Shown here: piece by piece, positions 23,391 to 33,365 of the stretch
How the letters are laid out: each line of letters begins with the position of its first letter
Numbering within the stretch: position 1 is the first letter of the stretch
Assembly (NCBI GenBank): GCA_017623055.1
Contig: JAGAPX010000018.1
Span: 1 to 64,000 of the forward strand
Source: Phascolarctobacterium sp.
Lineage (GTDB): Bacteria; Bacillota; Negativicutes; Acidaminococcales; Acidaminococcaceae
Length of the DNA: 64,000 nucleotides
Reading direction: 5' to 3'
Notes under the pieces: model-generated
What the model was told of the DNA's origin: nothing
The model's database searches: none
What the model saw: only the letters and a program-made list of their open reading frames with translations
Program-made: the position numbers and the translations under genes

Positions 23391-25007
23391 TTATTTTTGT
23401 TCCTTCAAAGCAGCTGCGATGAAATCACGGAACAAGGGATGGGGATTGGTCGGACGGGATTTCAGTTCCGGATGGAATTGTACGCCCATGAACCAAGGAT
23501 GAACATCGGTGGGCAATTCTACGATTTCTACCAAACGACCGTTGGGCAGAGCACCTGCGATTACCAAACCGTTCTTTTCTAATTCTTCACGGTAAGCATT
23601 GTTTACTTCGTAACGGTTACGATGACGTTCGTAAATCAAAGCTTCGCCATAAGCTTTTTCAGTCAGGCTGCCAGCTGCAACTTTGCAGGGATACAAGCCA
23701 AGACGCATAGAGCCTTTTTCTTCAACATCTTGTTGGTCAGGCAGGATATCGATAACAGGATAAGCAGTTTCAGCATTAGCTTCGGTAGTGTTAGCATCGG
23801 TCATACCAATGTGACGAGCATATTCAACAATTGCGCATTGCATGCCTAAGCAGATACCAAAGAAGGGAACTTTGTTTTCGCGAGCATATTTGATAGCGCT
23901 AATTTTGCCTTCCAAGCCTTTGCTGCCAAAGCCACCGGGAACGAGAATGCAGTCAACGTCTTTCAACTCAGCTTCAAGGTCAATTTCGCCTTCTTCAACC
24001 AGCTCTGCGTTAATCCATTTAATATCCAGGTTAGCTTCGTTAGCCATTGCAGCGTGACGGAGAGCTTCAGTCAAGCTGATATAGGAGTCTTGCAGTTCAA
24101 CGTATTTACCAACAACGCCCAAGGTAACTTTGCGGTCGTAGTCTTTCAGCATACGTTCAACCATATCGTGCCATTCTTCCATATCCAGCGGATGATCAGT
24201 TGCGTCTACGTCAAGTTTACGCAGTACAACTTCGTCCAAGCCTTGTTTTTCAAGAAGTACAGGTACTTCGTAGATGCTACGTGCAGTCAAGTTTTGGAAT
24301 ACAGCGTCAGCGTCTACGTCGCAGAACATAGCCATTTTTTCGCACATATCTTGGGGAATGGGTTTTGCACTACGGCAAATCAAAATATCCGGTTGGATGC
24401 CCAAGCTACGCAATTCTTTTACGCTGTGTTGGGTAGGTTTGGTTTTCAGTTCGCCTGCGCCAGTTACGAAGGGAACCAAGGTAACGTGAATGTAGAGGCA
24501 GTCGTTACGACCAACTGCTTTTTTAACTTGACGGATAGCTTCGAGGAAGGGCAAGCCTTCGATGTCGCCAACAGTGCCGCCAATTTCAGTAATTACGAAA
24601 TCAGCATTGTCTTCACGACCTGCACGCCAGATGCGTTCTTTAATTTCATTGGTTACGTGGGGAATAACTTGTACGGTACCACCGCCATATTCGCCACGAC
24701 GATCTTTGTTCAAAACAGCAACATAGATTTTGCCAGCGGTGCTGCTAGAAGCTTTAGACAGGTTAACATCAGCAAAGCGTTCATAGTGACCCAAGTCCAA
24801 GTCAGTTTCTGCACCATCATCGGTTACGAAAACTTCGCCGTGTTGCAAGGGATTCATATTAGTAGGGTCAACGTTAAGATACGGGTCTAATTTTTGAAGG
24901 GTTACTTTAAAGCCGCGGCTTTTCAGCAAGCGTCCCAAGGATGCTGCAGTGATACCTTTACCTAAAGAAGAAACTACGCCGCCGGTTACAAAAATGTATT
25001 TTGTCAT
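23391..25007 (-). CDS. pyrG: CTP synthase, second copy
   Basis: A complete 538-residue CTP synthase with [25 protein letters not shown], the amidotransferase nucleophile in GICLGMQ and VQFHPE. It differs widely from the first copy at 3870-5483; for example [22 protein letters not shown] replaces [21 protein letters not shown]. All active-site motifs are kept in both, so neither looks decayed. It is a single gene between argS and sppA, and is the copy one would expect in the housekeeping position. The copy at 3870 travels with purF and carAB. Confidence 0.95.
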   Translation of the reverse strand: MTKYIFVTGGVVSSLGKGITAASLGRLLKSRGFKVTLQKLDPYLNVDPTNMNPLQHGEVFVTDDGAETDLDLGHYERFADVNLSKASSSTAGKIYVAVLNKDRRGEYGGGTVQVIPHVTNEIKERIWRAGREDNADFVITEIGGTVGDIEGLPFLEAIRQVKKAVGRNDCLYIHVTLVPFVTGAGELKTKPTQHSVKELRSLGIQPDILICRSAKPIPQDMCEKMAMFCDVDADAVFQNLTARSIYEVPVLLEKQGLDEVVLRKLDVDATDHPLDMEEWHDMVERMLKDYDRKVTLGVVGKYVELQDSYISLTEALRHAAMANEANLDIKWINAELVEEGEIDLEAELKDVDCILVPGGFGSKGLEGKISAIKYARENKVPFFGICLGMQCAIVEYARHIGMTDANTTEANAETAYPVIDILPDQQDVEEKGSMRLGLYPCKVAAGSLTEKAYGEALIYERHRNRYEVNNAYREELEKNGLVIAGALPNGRLVEIVELPTDVHPWFMGVQFHPELKSRPTNPHPLFRDFIAAALKEQK

Positions 25008-25037
25008 GATTACCTATCCCTTTCTAATATAATATGG

Positions 25038-26702
25038 TTACATTCTTTCAGGTGCGGATACACCAAGAATGCCTAAAGCGTGTCTAATTACATGACCTAC
25101 AGTTTTAACCAAGGCAATACGTGCTTGTTGCAAATCGCTGTCTACACCCAAAATTCTGCATTGGTTATAGAAGGAGTGGAACAAGCCTGCCAAATCATGT
25201 ACATAATGTGCAACACGATGTACTGCACGTTCCTTAGCTGCGCCTGCCAGCATTTCAGGATATTCACCTAATTTTTTAATAAGCTCCAGCTCGCTTGCTT
25301 CAGTCAAAGTGTTCAGCTTAGCTTCGGTAGCAGGCATTACCACAATACCAGCTTCGTCTAACTGACGCATGATGCTGCAGATGCGGGCATGAGCATATTG
25401 GATGTAATAAACGGGGTTTTCGTTGGATTTTTCAGTTGCCAAAGTCAAATCAAAATCCAATTGGCTGTCGATGGAGCGCATTACAAAGAAGAAACGTGCT
25501 GCATCAGTACCAACTTCTTCAATCAATTCGTTCAAGGTTACGCTTTGACCGGTACGCTTGGACATTTTAACCAGCTCACCATTACGGTACAGGCTTACCA
25601 TTTGCAGGATAAGCACTTCCAGTTGGTCAGGGTGATAGCCCAACGCGCCAACTGCCGCTTTCATGCGAGCAATATAGCCGTGGTGGTCAGCGCCCCACAA
25701 ATTGATTACTCTATCAAAACCGCGAGCATATTTATCTTGGTGATAAGCAATATCTGCTGCGAAATAAGTAGGTATGCCATTGTCACGGATAACTACGCGG
25801 TCTTTATCATCACCATACTCAGTAGCTTTCAACCACAGCGCACCACCTTCTTCATACAGGTAGCCACGTTCAGTCAAAAGGTCGCAAGCATTTTTGATTG
25901 CGTTTGCATCATGCAAGGTTTGCTCGCTGAACCATTCGTCATAGGTTACGTTGAAGGCTTCCAAATCTTCCTTCAATGCAGCCAACTTTTCTTTAAGAGC
26001 AATGGTGCGGAACTCTTTAAGACGTTCCTCCTCGCTCATGTTCAAAAATCTATCGCCATAGATACGCACAATGCGTTCTGCAGTTTCAATAATATCGTGA
26101 CCGTGGTAGCCGTTTTCAGGGAACTCTACTGTTTGACCAAGCTGTTCCAAATAACGAGCGTTTACGGATGCTGCCAAATTGTTAATTTGGTTGCCTGCGT
26201 CGTTGATGTAGTATTCACGGCTAACATTCATGCCTGCCGCCTTCATCAAGTTTGCCAAGGCACTGCCAACTGCCGCACCGCGACCATGACCTACGTGCAA
26301 AGGACCGGTGGGGTTGGCGCTAACATATTCTACTTGGATTTTTTCCTTGCAGTCACTCACCAGATTACCATAGTTTTCGCCTTCAGCAATGATGCCAGCC
26401 AGCATATCGTACATCCAGTCCTGCTTCAGATAAAAGTTAATGAAGCCAGGGCCTGCAATTTCCATTTTTTCTACATAAGCACAGTCCAAATTGTTTACAA
26501 CAGCTTGAGCAATCATACGGGGGTTGCATTTTAAAGCGCGTGCAGATTGCATTGCAAAGTTGGTTGCAAAATCACCGAACTCTTTTTGGGGAGGTACTTC
26601 CAATAATACCTCCGGCAAATCGCCGCCTTTAACAGTGCCCTCATCAATTGCCTTTTGAGCTGCCGCTTTAATAGCTGCTGCCAAAATTTGTTTAATGTCC
26701 AC
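25038..26702 (-). CDS. argS: Arginyl-tRNA synthetase
   Basis: Class I aminoacyl-tRNA synthetase, 554 residues. The likely start is GTG at 26702 (read VDIKQILAAAIK after the initiator), nine bases after AGGAGG; it overlaps the preceding gene by 11 bases. An in-frame TTG at 26720 falls on the ribosome site itself. The N-terminal Add-1 domain is followed by the HIGH-type motif ANPTGPLHVGHGRGAAVG, the KMSKR-like KMSKRTGQSV, and the C-terminal anticodon-binding DALR domain. It is coupled to the ywiB-like gene as in Bacillus. Confidence 0.96.
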   Translation of the reverse strand: MDIKQILAAAIKAAAQKAIDEGTVKGGDLPEVLLEVPPQKEFGDFATNFAMQSARALKCNPRMIAQAVVNNLDCAYVEKMEIAGPGFINFYLKQDWMYDMLAGIIAEGENYGNLVSDCKEKIQVEYVSANPTGPLHVGHGRGAAVGSALANLMKAAGMNVSREYYINDAGNQINNLAASVNARYLEQLGQTVEFPENGYHGHDIIETAERIVRIYGDRFLNMSEEERLKEFRTIALKEKLAALKEDLEAFNVTYDEWFSEQTLHDANAIKNACDLLTERGYLYEEGGALWLKATEYGDDKDRVVIRDNGIPTYFAADIAYHQDKYARGFDRVINLWGADHHGYIARMKAAVGALGYHPDQLEVLILQMVSLYRNGELVKMSKRTGQSVTLNELIEEVGTDAARFFFVMRSIDSQLDFDLTLATEKSNENPVYYIQYAHARICSIMRQLDEAGIVVMPATEAKLNTLTEASELELIKKLGEYPEMLAGAAKERAVHRVAHYVHDLAGLFHSFYNQCRILGVDSDLQQARIALVKTVGHVIRHALGILGVSAPERM

Positions 26703-27126
26703 CTTCCGTGTCCTCCTCAATCTCTATTAAAATCTTCATATCACCATAGGGTTGTCCACCGTGTGATAAGGTGTATTCTATCTCTAAATTCCACACACCC
26801 CTGCGGAAGCCAGTATAAAGATACTTAGTAACTGTTTCCAAAGGAATTTTTATGTAAGGAGTTTGATACAAGCTTTTATCTACCAAACCTTGGCAAAACT
26901 CCTGACGATGTTCAAGGCTACCGCTACGCAAAATAATGATTCTTTCATCATTCCATTTAATAGTGGTTTTGGTTCCTTCAAGTCCGGTCAAAGCGCTTTC
27001 TTCATAGAAAACATACTTGGTTCCATTCTTTTCAGCCATCTTGCCCAAATAGAACTGCTCCGTAGGCTGGAGCTTACCTTTTTCATCTTTTACAGTACTT
27101 ACAATACGTATCTTAACAGGTTTCAT
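26692..27126 (-). CDS. DUF1934 (YwiB-like) beta-barrel protein
   Basis: A 144-residue protein from ATG 27126 (MKPVKIRIVSTV). Features are a GKL-Q--EQFYLG segment, KYVFYEESALTGLEGTKTTIKW and a Gly-Gly-rich C-terminal strand, consistent with the DUF1934 calycin-like barrel. B. subtilis ywiB is also next to argS, which supports the call. Biochemical function is unknown. Its stop region holds the argS ribosome site. Confidence 0.75.
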   Translation of the reverse strand: MKPVKIRIVSTVKDEKGKLQPTEQFYLGKMAEKNGTKYVFYEESALTGLEGTKTTIKWNDERIIILRSGSLEHRQEFCQGLVDKSLYQTPYIKIPLETVTKYLYTGFRRGVWNLEIEYTLSHGGQPYGDMKILIEIEEDTEGGH

Positions 27127-27354
27127 TACTATCTCCGCAAACACGTTTAGAGCCTGCCCCGTTACTGTCCAAAAACTGTTTCGTTGAAAGGGTGCAAGCT
27201 CTCAAAAGATTATATTTTGCCCTGCGAAAATCACGTCAAAAGCAAAATATCCATATCCTTAAAAATTATATAACAGTCAAAAAAACCAGTCAAGAAATTT
27301 GTTACCCTATCACCTATTGTTATTATGTATACTTTAATGTAAGAATAATAACCC

Positions 27355-27384
27355 TTGTAATGTTAATAACTTTTTGTGTATAAT
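27355..27384 (+). promoter_or_regulatory. putP promoter
   Basis: TTGTAA (27355-27360), an 18-base spacer and TATAAT (27379-27384) precede putP. A second TATAAT occurs at 27393. The rest of the 287-base gap (27127-27413) is AT-rich with no other recognisable element. Confidence 0.6.
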
Positions 27385-27413
27385 ATTACTATCTATAATT
27401 TGGAGGGGTATTT

Positions 27414-28865
27414 ATGAATATAGTTGAAGTTAGTGTATTTATAGTGTACTTAGCAAGCCTACTAGGTGTAGGTGCTTGGTTCTTCTTTAAAGACAAAAAC
27501 TGTGGTGAAAAAGGTTACTTCCTTGGTGGACGCCAAATGGGCCCATGGGTAACAGCTCTTTCCGCAGGCGCATCCGATATGAGTGCTTGGGTTTTGATGG
27601 GCTTGCCCACTTCCGTTTATGCTCTCGGTTTGGGTCAAATGTGGATTGCTGTCGGCTTGGCATTGGGTTACACCATTAGCTGGATTTATCAAGCTCCGCG
27701 TCTGCGTAGCTTCTCCATTGTGGCAAATGACGCCATCACCATTCCCGAATATTTAACTCACCGTTTCTTATCTAAGTCTCGCGCACTGCAAATCGTTTGC
27801 GCAATGGTATTCTTGATTGCTTATACCATTTACTCCGCTTCCAGTATCAAAGCTTGCGGTACTTTGTTCAACACCGTAACCGGTCTCGAAGCTAACTTTG
27901 CAATGTATTTGGCTGCATTCATCATCATCGCAATTACCTTCTTGGGTGGCTTTAGAGCAGTTTGCTGGACTGACTTCTTGCAAGCGCTCCTTATTTTCGG
28001 TGCAATGCTCATCGCTCCGCTCTTTGCTTACGCATTTGTAGATGCAAGCAAAGCTGCAACCATTCCCGCTGAATTCTGGGATCCTGTTTCCAACTGGAAG
28101 GACATCGTTTCCGGTTTAGGCTGGGGCCTTGGCTACTTTGGTATGCCTCACATCATCGTTCGCTTCATGTCCTTGGACAAACAAAGCAACATGAAAAAGT
28201 CCACCGTTATCGCGGTATCCTGGACCACTTCCGTAGTAGTATTTGCAGGTGTAATTGGTGTTGTAGGTCGTATGTTCTTGGGCTTTGACGAAACCATCAA
28301 CAGCAACTCTTTGGTATTCATCACCATGGTTCGCACCATTTTCCCGGCACTCCTCTCCGGTCTCTTGCTTTCCGCAGTTTTGGCAGCTTCCATGAGTACT
28401 GCTGATAGCCAACTTTTGGCAGCAGCATCTTCCTTCGCCAGCGACGTTTACAAACCCATCATCCGTAATAATAAAGCATCCGATAACGAAATGCTTTGGG
28501 TTGGTCGTATCGTTGTAATGGCAATTTCCATTATCTCCGTATTCATCGCAGCAAGTCCTAATTCCGGTTCCATCATGAGCCTGGTAGCAAATGCTTGGGG
28601 CGTATTCGGCGCAGCATTTGGTCCTGCAATTATGCTCAGCTTGTTCTGGAAACGCTTTAACTACATGGGCGCATTGGTTGGTATCGTTGTAGGCGCAGTT
28701 GTTGACATTTACTGGTTCACCAACTTGGCGCACCTTGGCATTTACGAAATTATCCCCGGCTTCTTCGCAAGCCTCGTAGCAGCAGTAATCGCTACCCTGT
28801 GCAGCCCTGCTCCTTCCAAAGAAGTTGAAGAACTCTTCGACAAAGCAGTTAATTTCGAAGACTAA
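27414..28865 (+). CDS. putP: Sodium/proline symporter
   Basis: SSS-family Na+-coupled transporter, 483 residues, thirteen helices expected. The signature AGASDMSAWVLMGLPTSVYALG lies in helix 2, and STADSQLLAA is the conserved SSS motif around the Na+ site. A GGAGGGG site precedes ATG 27414. It is monocistronic with a promoter and a terminator. No putA or proline catabolic gene is in the window, so proline may serve as osmolyte or be catabolised elsewhere. Confidence 0.93.
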   Translation: MNIVEVSVFIVYLASLLGVGAWFFFKDKNCGEKGYFLGGRQMGPWVTALSAGASDMSAWVLMGLPTSVYALGLGQMWIAVGLALGYTISWIYQAPRLRSFSIVANDAITIPEYLTHRFLSKSRALQIVCAMVFLIAYTIYSASSIKACGTLFNTVTGLEANFAMYLAAFIIIAITFLGGFRAVCWTDFLQALLIFGAMLIAPLFAYAFVDASKAATIPAEFWDPVSNWKDIVSGLGWGLGYFGMPHIIVRFMSLDKQSNMKKSTVIAVSWTTSVVVFAGVIGVVGRMFLGFDETINSNSLVFITMVRTIFPALLSGLLLSAVLAASMSTADSQLLAAASSFASDVYKPIIRNNKASDNEMLWVGRIVVMAISIISVFIAASPNSGSIMSLVANAWGVFGAAFGPAIMLSLFWKRFNYMGALVGIVVGAVVDIYWFTNLAHLGIYEIIPGFFASLVAAVIATLCSPAPSKEVEELFDKAVNFED

Positions 28866-28889
28866 GAAGTTAAAGATTTATATTGAGGC

Positions 28890-28927
28890 AAAAGCGTATG
28901 ACGAAAAATTCGCCATACGCTTTTCTT
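28890..28927 (+). terminator. Terminator after putP
   Basis: AAAAGCGTATGaCGAA / TTCGcCATACGCTTTT with an AAA loop, followed by CTTTTTT. Confidence 0.85.
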
Positions 28928-29020
28928 TTTTCCTCTCCTTTATTTCTTTGCCCTCTATTCAAGCAAAGCTGAAAGCTTTGCTACCTTTTCCTGTAGTAAC
29001 TACATACTTAGAGTTATAAA

Positions 29021-29055
29021 AAAGAAAGGGAAGCGCAAAAGCAACTTCCCTTTTT
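29021..29055 (-). terminator. Terminator after the TPR-like gene
   Basis: AAAGGGAAG / CTTCCCTTT stem with inner G-C pairs, flanked on the minus strand by TCTTTTTT; it closes the gene at 29065. Confidence 0.7.
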
Positions 29056-29064
29056 ATCTAAACA

Positions 29065-29796
29065 TTATTTACTTCTATCAATTACTGCAACCTTGCGTTC
29101 TTCCCAGAAGTTGTATTGAATGGTAGTGCAGTGAGCATATTTTTCGTAGCGCGCCTTAGCATCTTCAACAGCTGCAGCTTCTGCCAAATCTTTAAGGCAA
29201 GCATCGTTGACAGGATAATATTTGTAAGCTTCAGCAATAAGCTCTGCGCCTTTAACGTAGTCTTCTGCTTTAGCAGCTTGCTTTGCCAAATAAATATTAG
29301 CGTAGTAACGGTAAGGGTTCTTGCCAAAATTATCCTTTTCTTCTTCAAGCATTGCTTCTGCTTTGGCAATCGCCTTTTCAGTTTCGCCAATTTCTTCCAT
29401 CAATTCCAAGCTGCGATGCCACACGCCACCCTTATCCGCACTGCGGAAGGGATGCTTATAGGCACGGCAGATTTGGTGAGCGTGACCAAGGTAAGTAATT
29501 GCGATAGGCACGTTGCCCATAACCTTGTAGATGATTTCTGCAATGTCACGCAGGCACAATACCATATGTTCTGCTTCGCTTAAACCTTTTTCGGGAACAT
29601 CTTGCAGATTAGGTTTAATATCCTTAACGGTTAAAAGCACTGCGATTGCACCTTCGATATCTTCCAATACGTACAGCATACGACCAACAATACTGCGACA
29701 ACGCCAGTCGTCATAATTTTTAATCATTCCTTCGGGAACGGGGTATTGACTATTTGCAACCTTTTTTACGTAGGCTTGCCATTCTTGCATATCCAT
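29065..29796 (-). CDS. Helical-repeat (TPR-like) protein of unknown function
   Basis: A 243-residue soluble, strongly helical protein. GAIAVLLTVKDIKPN, AITYLGHAHQICRAYKHPF, and the alanine-rich YYANIYLAKQAAKAEDYVKGAELIAEAYKYYP look like consecutive TPR-type helix pairs. No catalytic motif or signal peptide is visible. GAGGTGA precedes ATG 29796. It is flanked by terminators on both sides, so it is a single-gene unit. I do not recognise a family. Confidence 0.6.
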   Translation of the reverse strand: MDMQEWQAYVKKVANSQYPVPEGMIKNYDDWRCRSIVGRMLYVLEDIEGAIAVLLTVKDIKPNLQDVPEKGLSEAEHMVLCLRDIAEIIYKVMGNVPIAITYLGHAHQICRAYKHPFRSADKGGVWHRSLELMEEIGETEKAIAKAEAMLEEEKDNFGKNPYRYYANIYLAKQAAKAEDYVKGAELIAEAYKYYPVNDACLKDLAEAAAVEDAKARYEKYAHCTTIQYNFWEERKVAVIDRSK

Positions 29797-29837
29797 AACG
29801 AGTCACCTCAATTATTAGTAGTTTTCTATATTATAAC

Positions 29838-29867
29838 AAAAAAGCACCGCACAAGCGATGCTTTTTT
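29838..29867 (-). terminator. Terminator after gatCAB copy 1
   Basis: AAAAAAGCAtCGC / GCGgTGCTTTTTT with a four-base loop, ending in T6 on the minus strand. Confidence 0.9.
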
Positions 29868-29876
29868 ATTTTTGTC

Positions 29877-31319
29877 TTATTGCATTTTTTCTTTAAGCAT
29901 TTTTTGAACCATACCGGGGTTTGCCTTGCCTTTGGACTTTTTCATAATTTGACCAACAAGGAAGCCGATGGCACGGTCTTTACCAGCCTTAAAGTCAATA
30001 ACGGATTGGGGGTTTTCTGCAATGGTTTCTTCAACCAGTTTCATGATTGCCCCTTCGTCGCTAACTTGCTCCAAGCCCAGTTCTTTAACAAGAGCTTTAG
30101 GCGCTTTATCTTCCTTGAGCATTTCAGCAAAAACTTTTTTCGCCAGTTTGCTGGAAAGCACGCCTTCTTTTGTCAAATTAACAAGCTCTGCCAAGTGAGC
30201 AGGGCTAACCTTAAATTCAGAAATGCTGATGCCTTCGTTGTTAAGATAAGCAGATACATCACCCAAGAGCCAGTTGGAAACACCTTTAGCATCTTGCGCA
30301 TTCTTTACTGCTTCGTCAAAGTATTCTGCCATTGCCTTGCTTGCTACGATAATGGAAGCGTCATATTTAGGCAAACCAAATTGCTCCATCAAGCGAGCTT
30401 GTCTTTGGGCAGGAAGCTCCGGCAGTTCTGCACGTACACGTTCAATCCAAGCCTCGTCCAAATCCACAGGCACAAGGTCAGGCTCTGCAAAATAACGGTA
30501 GTCGTGAGCTTCTTCCTTGCTACGCATGGAAAGGGTTTTGCCATTAGCATCGTCCCAAGTACGGGTTTCTTGAACTACCTTGCCGCCTTTTTCAATCACT
30601 TCTTTTTGGCGTTCAACTTCGTATTCGATTGCACGCACAAGAGCACGGAAGGAGTTAAGATTTTTGATTTCGGCACGAGTGCCAAATTCAGTAGCACCTT
30701 CGGGCATAATGGAAATGTTTGCGTCACAGCGGAGGCTGCCTTCTTGCATCTTGCAGTCGCAAACATCGGTGTATTCTAAGATTGCTTTCAAGTTTTCCAA
30801 ATAAGCACGTGCCTCTTCCGCACTACGCATATCCGGTTCAGAAACAATTTCAATCAACGGTACGCCTGCACGGTTATAGTCAACAGAAGAAGAATCAGAA
30901 GTGCTAATGCTAGCGCCGCTGTGATTTAATTTGCCAGCGTCTTCTTCCATATGAATACGAGTAATGCCAATACGTTTTTCTACGCCATCAAGGTTGATGT
31001 CGATATGACCATGCTCGCAGATGGGTTTATCAAATTGGGAGATTTGATAATTTTTGGAAAGGTCAGGGTAAAAATAATTTTTACGGTCAAATTTATTGTA
31101 AGGTTTGATTTCGCAGTTTAATGCCAAGCCTACACGAATGGCAAATTCCACAACTTGTTTGTTCAAGGAGGGCAACGCACCGGGCATACCCAAGCATACG
31201 GGGCAAACGTGGGTGTTGGGAGTGCCACCAAACTCTGTAGAGCAGGAACAGAAGGCTTTAGATTTAGTTTTCAGTTCAGCGTGAACTTCGAGACCAATAA
31301 CGGTAATATATTTAGTCAT
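29877..31319 (-). CDS. gatB: Asp-tRNA(Asn)/Glu-tRNA(Gln) amidotransferase subunit B, canonical copy
   Basis: Kinase/transamidase subunit that phosphorylates misacylated Asp- or Glu-tRNA. I start at ATG 31319 ([16 protein letters not shown]), with GGGAGGT upstream; the 29-residue extension to 31406 lies inside gatA. The 480 residues include the Mg/ATP motifs [32 protein letters not shown] and [15 protein letters not shown], and the C-terminal YqeY-like tail domain. It overlaps gatA by 8 bases. Its C-terminal half is almost identical to that of the second GatB (34966-36408), indicating a duplication. Confidence 0.96.
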   Translation of the reverse strand: MTKYITVIGLEVHAELKTKSKAFCSCSTEFGGTPNTHVCPVCLGMPGALPSLNKQVVEFAIRVGLALNCEIKPYNKFDRKNYFYPDLSKNYQISQFDKPICEHGHIDINLDGVEKRIGITRIHMEEDAGKLNHSGASISTSDSSSVDYNRAGVPLIEIVSEPDMRSAEEARAYLENLKAILEYTDVCDCKMQEGSLRCDANISIMPEGATEFGTRAEIKNLNSFRALVRAIEYEVERQKEVIEKGGKVVQETRTWDDANGKTLSMRSKEEAHDYRYFAEPDLVPVDLDEAWIERVRAELPELPAQRQARLMEQFGLPKYDASIIVASKAMAEYFDEAVKNAQDAKGVSNWLLGDVSAYLNNEGISISEFKVSPAHLAELVNLTKEGVLSSKLAKKVFAEMLKEDKAPKALVKELGLEQVSDEGAIMKLVEETIAENPQSVIDFKAGKDRAIGFLVGQIMKKSKGKANPGMVQKMLKEKMQ

Positions 31320-32784
31320 TGTTGTTACCTCCCAGCGGTGCGAATACTTTGTGATATTCGGTAGCTTGCTCAAAGGTATAGGCAGCACGCAAAATGGTTT
31401 CTTCATCTAAGATTTTACCAATCAGCTGCATACCAACAGGCATACCATCTACAAAGCCACAGGGAATGGAAATACCGGGCAAGCCTGCCATATTAACGGG
31501 AATAGTGGTTACGTCCAGCATATAAATTTGCAGGGGATCCATTTTGCCGTCAATGGGATAAGCTACAACAGGAGAAGTAGGAGTCAAAATTACATCGCAT
31601 TTTTGGAAGGCTTCTTCAAAATCGCGACGAATGAGAGTACGGATTTGCATTGCTTTATTATAATAAGCATCGTAGTAGCCACTGCTCAAAACATAGGTGC
31701 CAAGCATAATGCGACGGCGCACTTCCGCTCCGAAGCCTTCAGTACGGCTCATGGTAACCATTTCCGGTGCAGATTTTGCTTCCATATTACGGTAGCCATA
31801 ACGCACACCATCAAAGCGAGCCAAATTTGCACTTGCTTCCGCAGGAGCAATAATATAGTAAGTAACTACTGCATATTCAGTATGAGGCAGGCTGATTTCT
31901 ACGATTTCAGCGCCCAGCTCTTGATATTTTTTAACAGCCTTTTCGATTTCAGCTTTAACCTTGGGGTCAATACCTTCGCCGAAATATTCCTTAGGCAAGC
32001 CAATACGCAAACCTTTTACGTCTTGCACCAACGCTTTGGTAAAATCAGGAACCTCTACGTTTAAAGAGGTTGCGTCGTGTTCATCCTTACCGCAAATGGT
32101 ATTCAGCACGATGGCAGCATCAGTAACGTCTTTGGTGATAGGGCCGATTTGGTCTAAGGAAGAAGCGAAAGCTACGCAACCATAACGGGACACACGACCA
32201 TAAGTAGGTTTAATACCTACACAGCCATTGTAGGACGCAGGTTGACGAATTGAACCGCCTGTATCGGAGCCTAAAGTCCAAATTGCTTCGCCAGCAGCGA
32301 TTGCCGCAGCGCTACCACCGGAAGAACCACCGGGAACGCAGTCTAAATTCCAAGGATTATGGGTCGCACCAAAATAAGAGCTTGTGGTTGCAGAACCCAT
32401 GGCAAATTCGTCCATATTAGTTTTGCCAAGGAAGATGGTTTCATCAGCACGCAGTTTTTCGATTACGTGAGCATCATAAACAGGAATAAAATTGCTCAAC
32501 ATTTTAGAAGAACAGGTGGTGCGTAAACCAAGGGTAGAAATATTATCTTTAATACCGCCGGGAATACCTGCCAAAACAGGAAGCTTTTCGCCAGCAGCAA
32601 TTTTTGCATCTACTTTAGCAGCTTGCAGCAAAGCATTTTCTTTATCCAAGGTAACATAAGCATTTACCTTAGCTTCAACTTCGTCAATGCGTGCATACAA
32701 GGCATTAGTAAGTTCAACGGAGCTAAGTTCTTTATTTACCAGCTTATCGTGAAGCTCGTGAGCAGTCAGTTCGTATAATTTCAT
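31312..32784 (-). CDS. gatA: GatCAB amidotransferase subunit A, canonical copy
   Basis: Amidase-signature glutaminase that supplies ammonia to GatB. Start at ATG 32784 ([15 protein letters not shown]) after AAGGGAG. The 490 residues show the full Lys-Ser-Ser triad at the same numbering as the S. aureus enzyme: Lys79 (GIPGGIKDN), cis-Ser154 (PGGSSGGSA) and nucleophile Ser178 ([10 protein letters not shown]). It lies between gatC and gatB in the standard CAB order. This intact copy is the reference against which the altered copy at 36408-37868 stands out. Confidence 0.96.
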   Translation of the reverse strand: MKLYELTAHELHDKLVNKELSSVELTNALYARIDEVEAKVNAYVTLDKENALLQAAKVDAKIAAGEKLPVLAGIPGGIKDNISTLGLRTTCSSKMLSNFIPVYDAHVIEKLRADETIFLGKTNMDEFAMGSATTSSYFGATHNPWNLDCVPGGSSGGSAAAIAAGEAIWTLGSDTGGSIRQPASYNGCVGIKPTYGRVSRYGCVAFASSLDQIGPITKDVTDAAIVLNTICGKDEHDATSLNVEVPDFTKALVQDVKGLRIGLPKEYFGEGIDPKVKAEIEKAVKKYQELGAEIVEISLPHTEYAVVTYYIIAPAEASANLARFDGVRYGYRNMEAKSAPEMVTMSRTEGFGAEVRRRIMLGTYVLSSGYYDAYYNKAMQIRTLIRRDFEEAFQKCDVILTPTSPVVAYPIDGKMDPLQIYMLDVTTIPVNMAGLPGISIPCGFVDGMPVGMQLIGKILDEETILRAAYTFEQATEYHKVFAPLGGNNND

Positions 32785-32800
32785 TTTTAGCGCTCCCTTC

Positions 32801-33088
32801 TTATTCCAGTACACGAGGCACTTTGAAGCCATCGTTTTCTACAGCGGGAGCATTGCTAAGCGCTGCTTCATGGCTTACGCCAGGCTTAGCAATATCTTCA
32901 CGGAATGCGTTGGTAATAGGTAATACGTACGGGGTGGGTTCAATACCGGTAGTATCAACCTTTTGCATAATGTCAGCATAGCTCAAAATTTGATTGAACT
33001 GTTCAGTAAAGATTTGCATTTCAGTTTCGGGAACAGTTAAGCGAGACAGTTGAGCAATATGCTTAACTTCTTCAGCGGATACTTTCAT
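32801..33088 (-). CDS. gatC: GatCAB amidotransferase subunit C, canonical copy
   Basis: Small 95-residue subunit that wraps GatA and GatB together. It begins [21 protein letters not shown] and has the conserved [25 protein letters not shown] precedes the ATG. It is first in the gatCAB operon, with a perfect promoter ~125 bases upstream. Confidence 0.95.
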   Translation of the reverse strand: MKVSAEEVKHIAQLSRLTVPETEMQIFTEQFNQILSYADIMQKVDTTGIEPTPYVLPITNAFREDIAKPGVSHEAALSNAPAVENDGFKVPRVLE

Positions 33089-33149
33089 TTTTTCACCTTC
33101 CTGATGCTTGTAAAATTTACAGAGTTTAAATTTTACAGCTTAGTATCTT

Positions 33150-33187
33150 CCGAACAGCACTCTCGGCAAACTGCGAGTATTGTTCGG
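33150..33187. promoter_or_regulatory. Inverted CCGAAC boxes in the gatC leader
   Basis: CCGAACAG (33150) faces TGTTCGG (33181-33187), with 26 bases between the hexamer cores. In RNA the same bases could form a 7-bp stem. A third box, CCCGAACAAT, is at 33267 just upstream of the -35. The cores resemble PurBoxes, but the spacing differs from the 23 bases seen at 11619, so assignment is uncertain. Confidence 0.35.
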
Positions 33188-33213
33188 CAATTTACAGCAA
33201 ATTTTCCTTTGAT

Positions 33214-33242
33214 ATTATATTTTTTGAGGTGATAAATGTCAA
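33214..33242 (-). promoter_or_regulatory. Consensus promoter for gatCAB copy 1
   Basis: On the minus strand TTGACA (33242-33237), 17 bases, TATAAT (33219-33214): a perfect housekeeping promoter. Confidence 0.85.
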
Positions 33243-33297
33243 TACCTCCACAAACTTTTTACATTTCCCGAACAATAAAACTTCACAACCTTAAAAA

Positions 33298-33335
33298 CAA
33301 AAAGTCCGTATTGTAACATTTGCTACAATACGGAC
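33298..33335 (-). terminator. Terminator after the purF-like gene
   Basis: GTCCGTATTGTA / TACAATACGGAC, a perfect 12-base stem with an 8-base loop, followed by TTTTTG on the minus strand. Confidence 0.9.
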
Positions 33336-33365
33336 AATGTACCCTAAATATTTATAATTATGTTA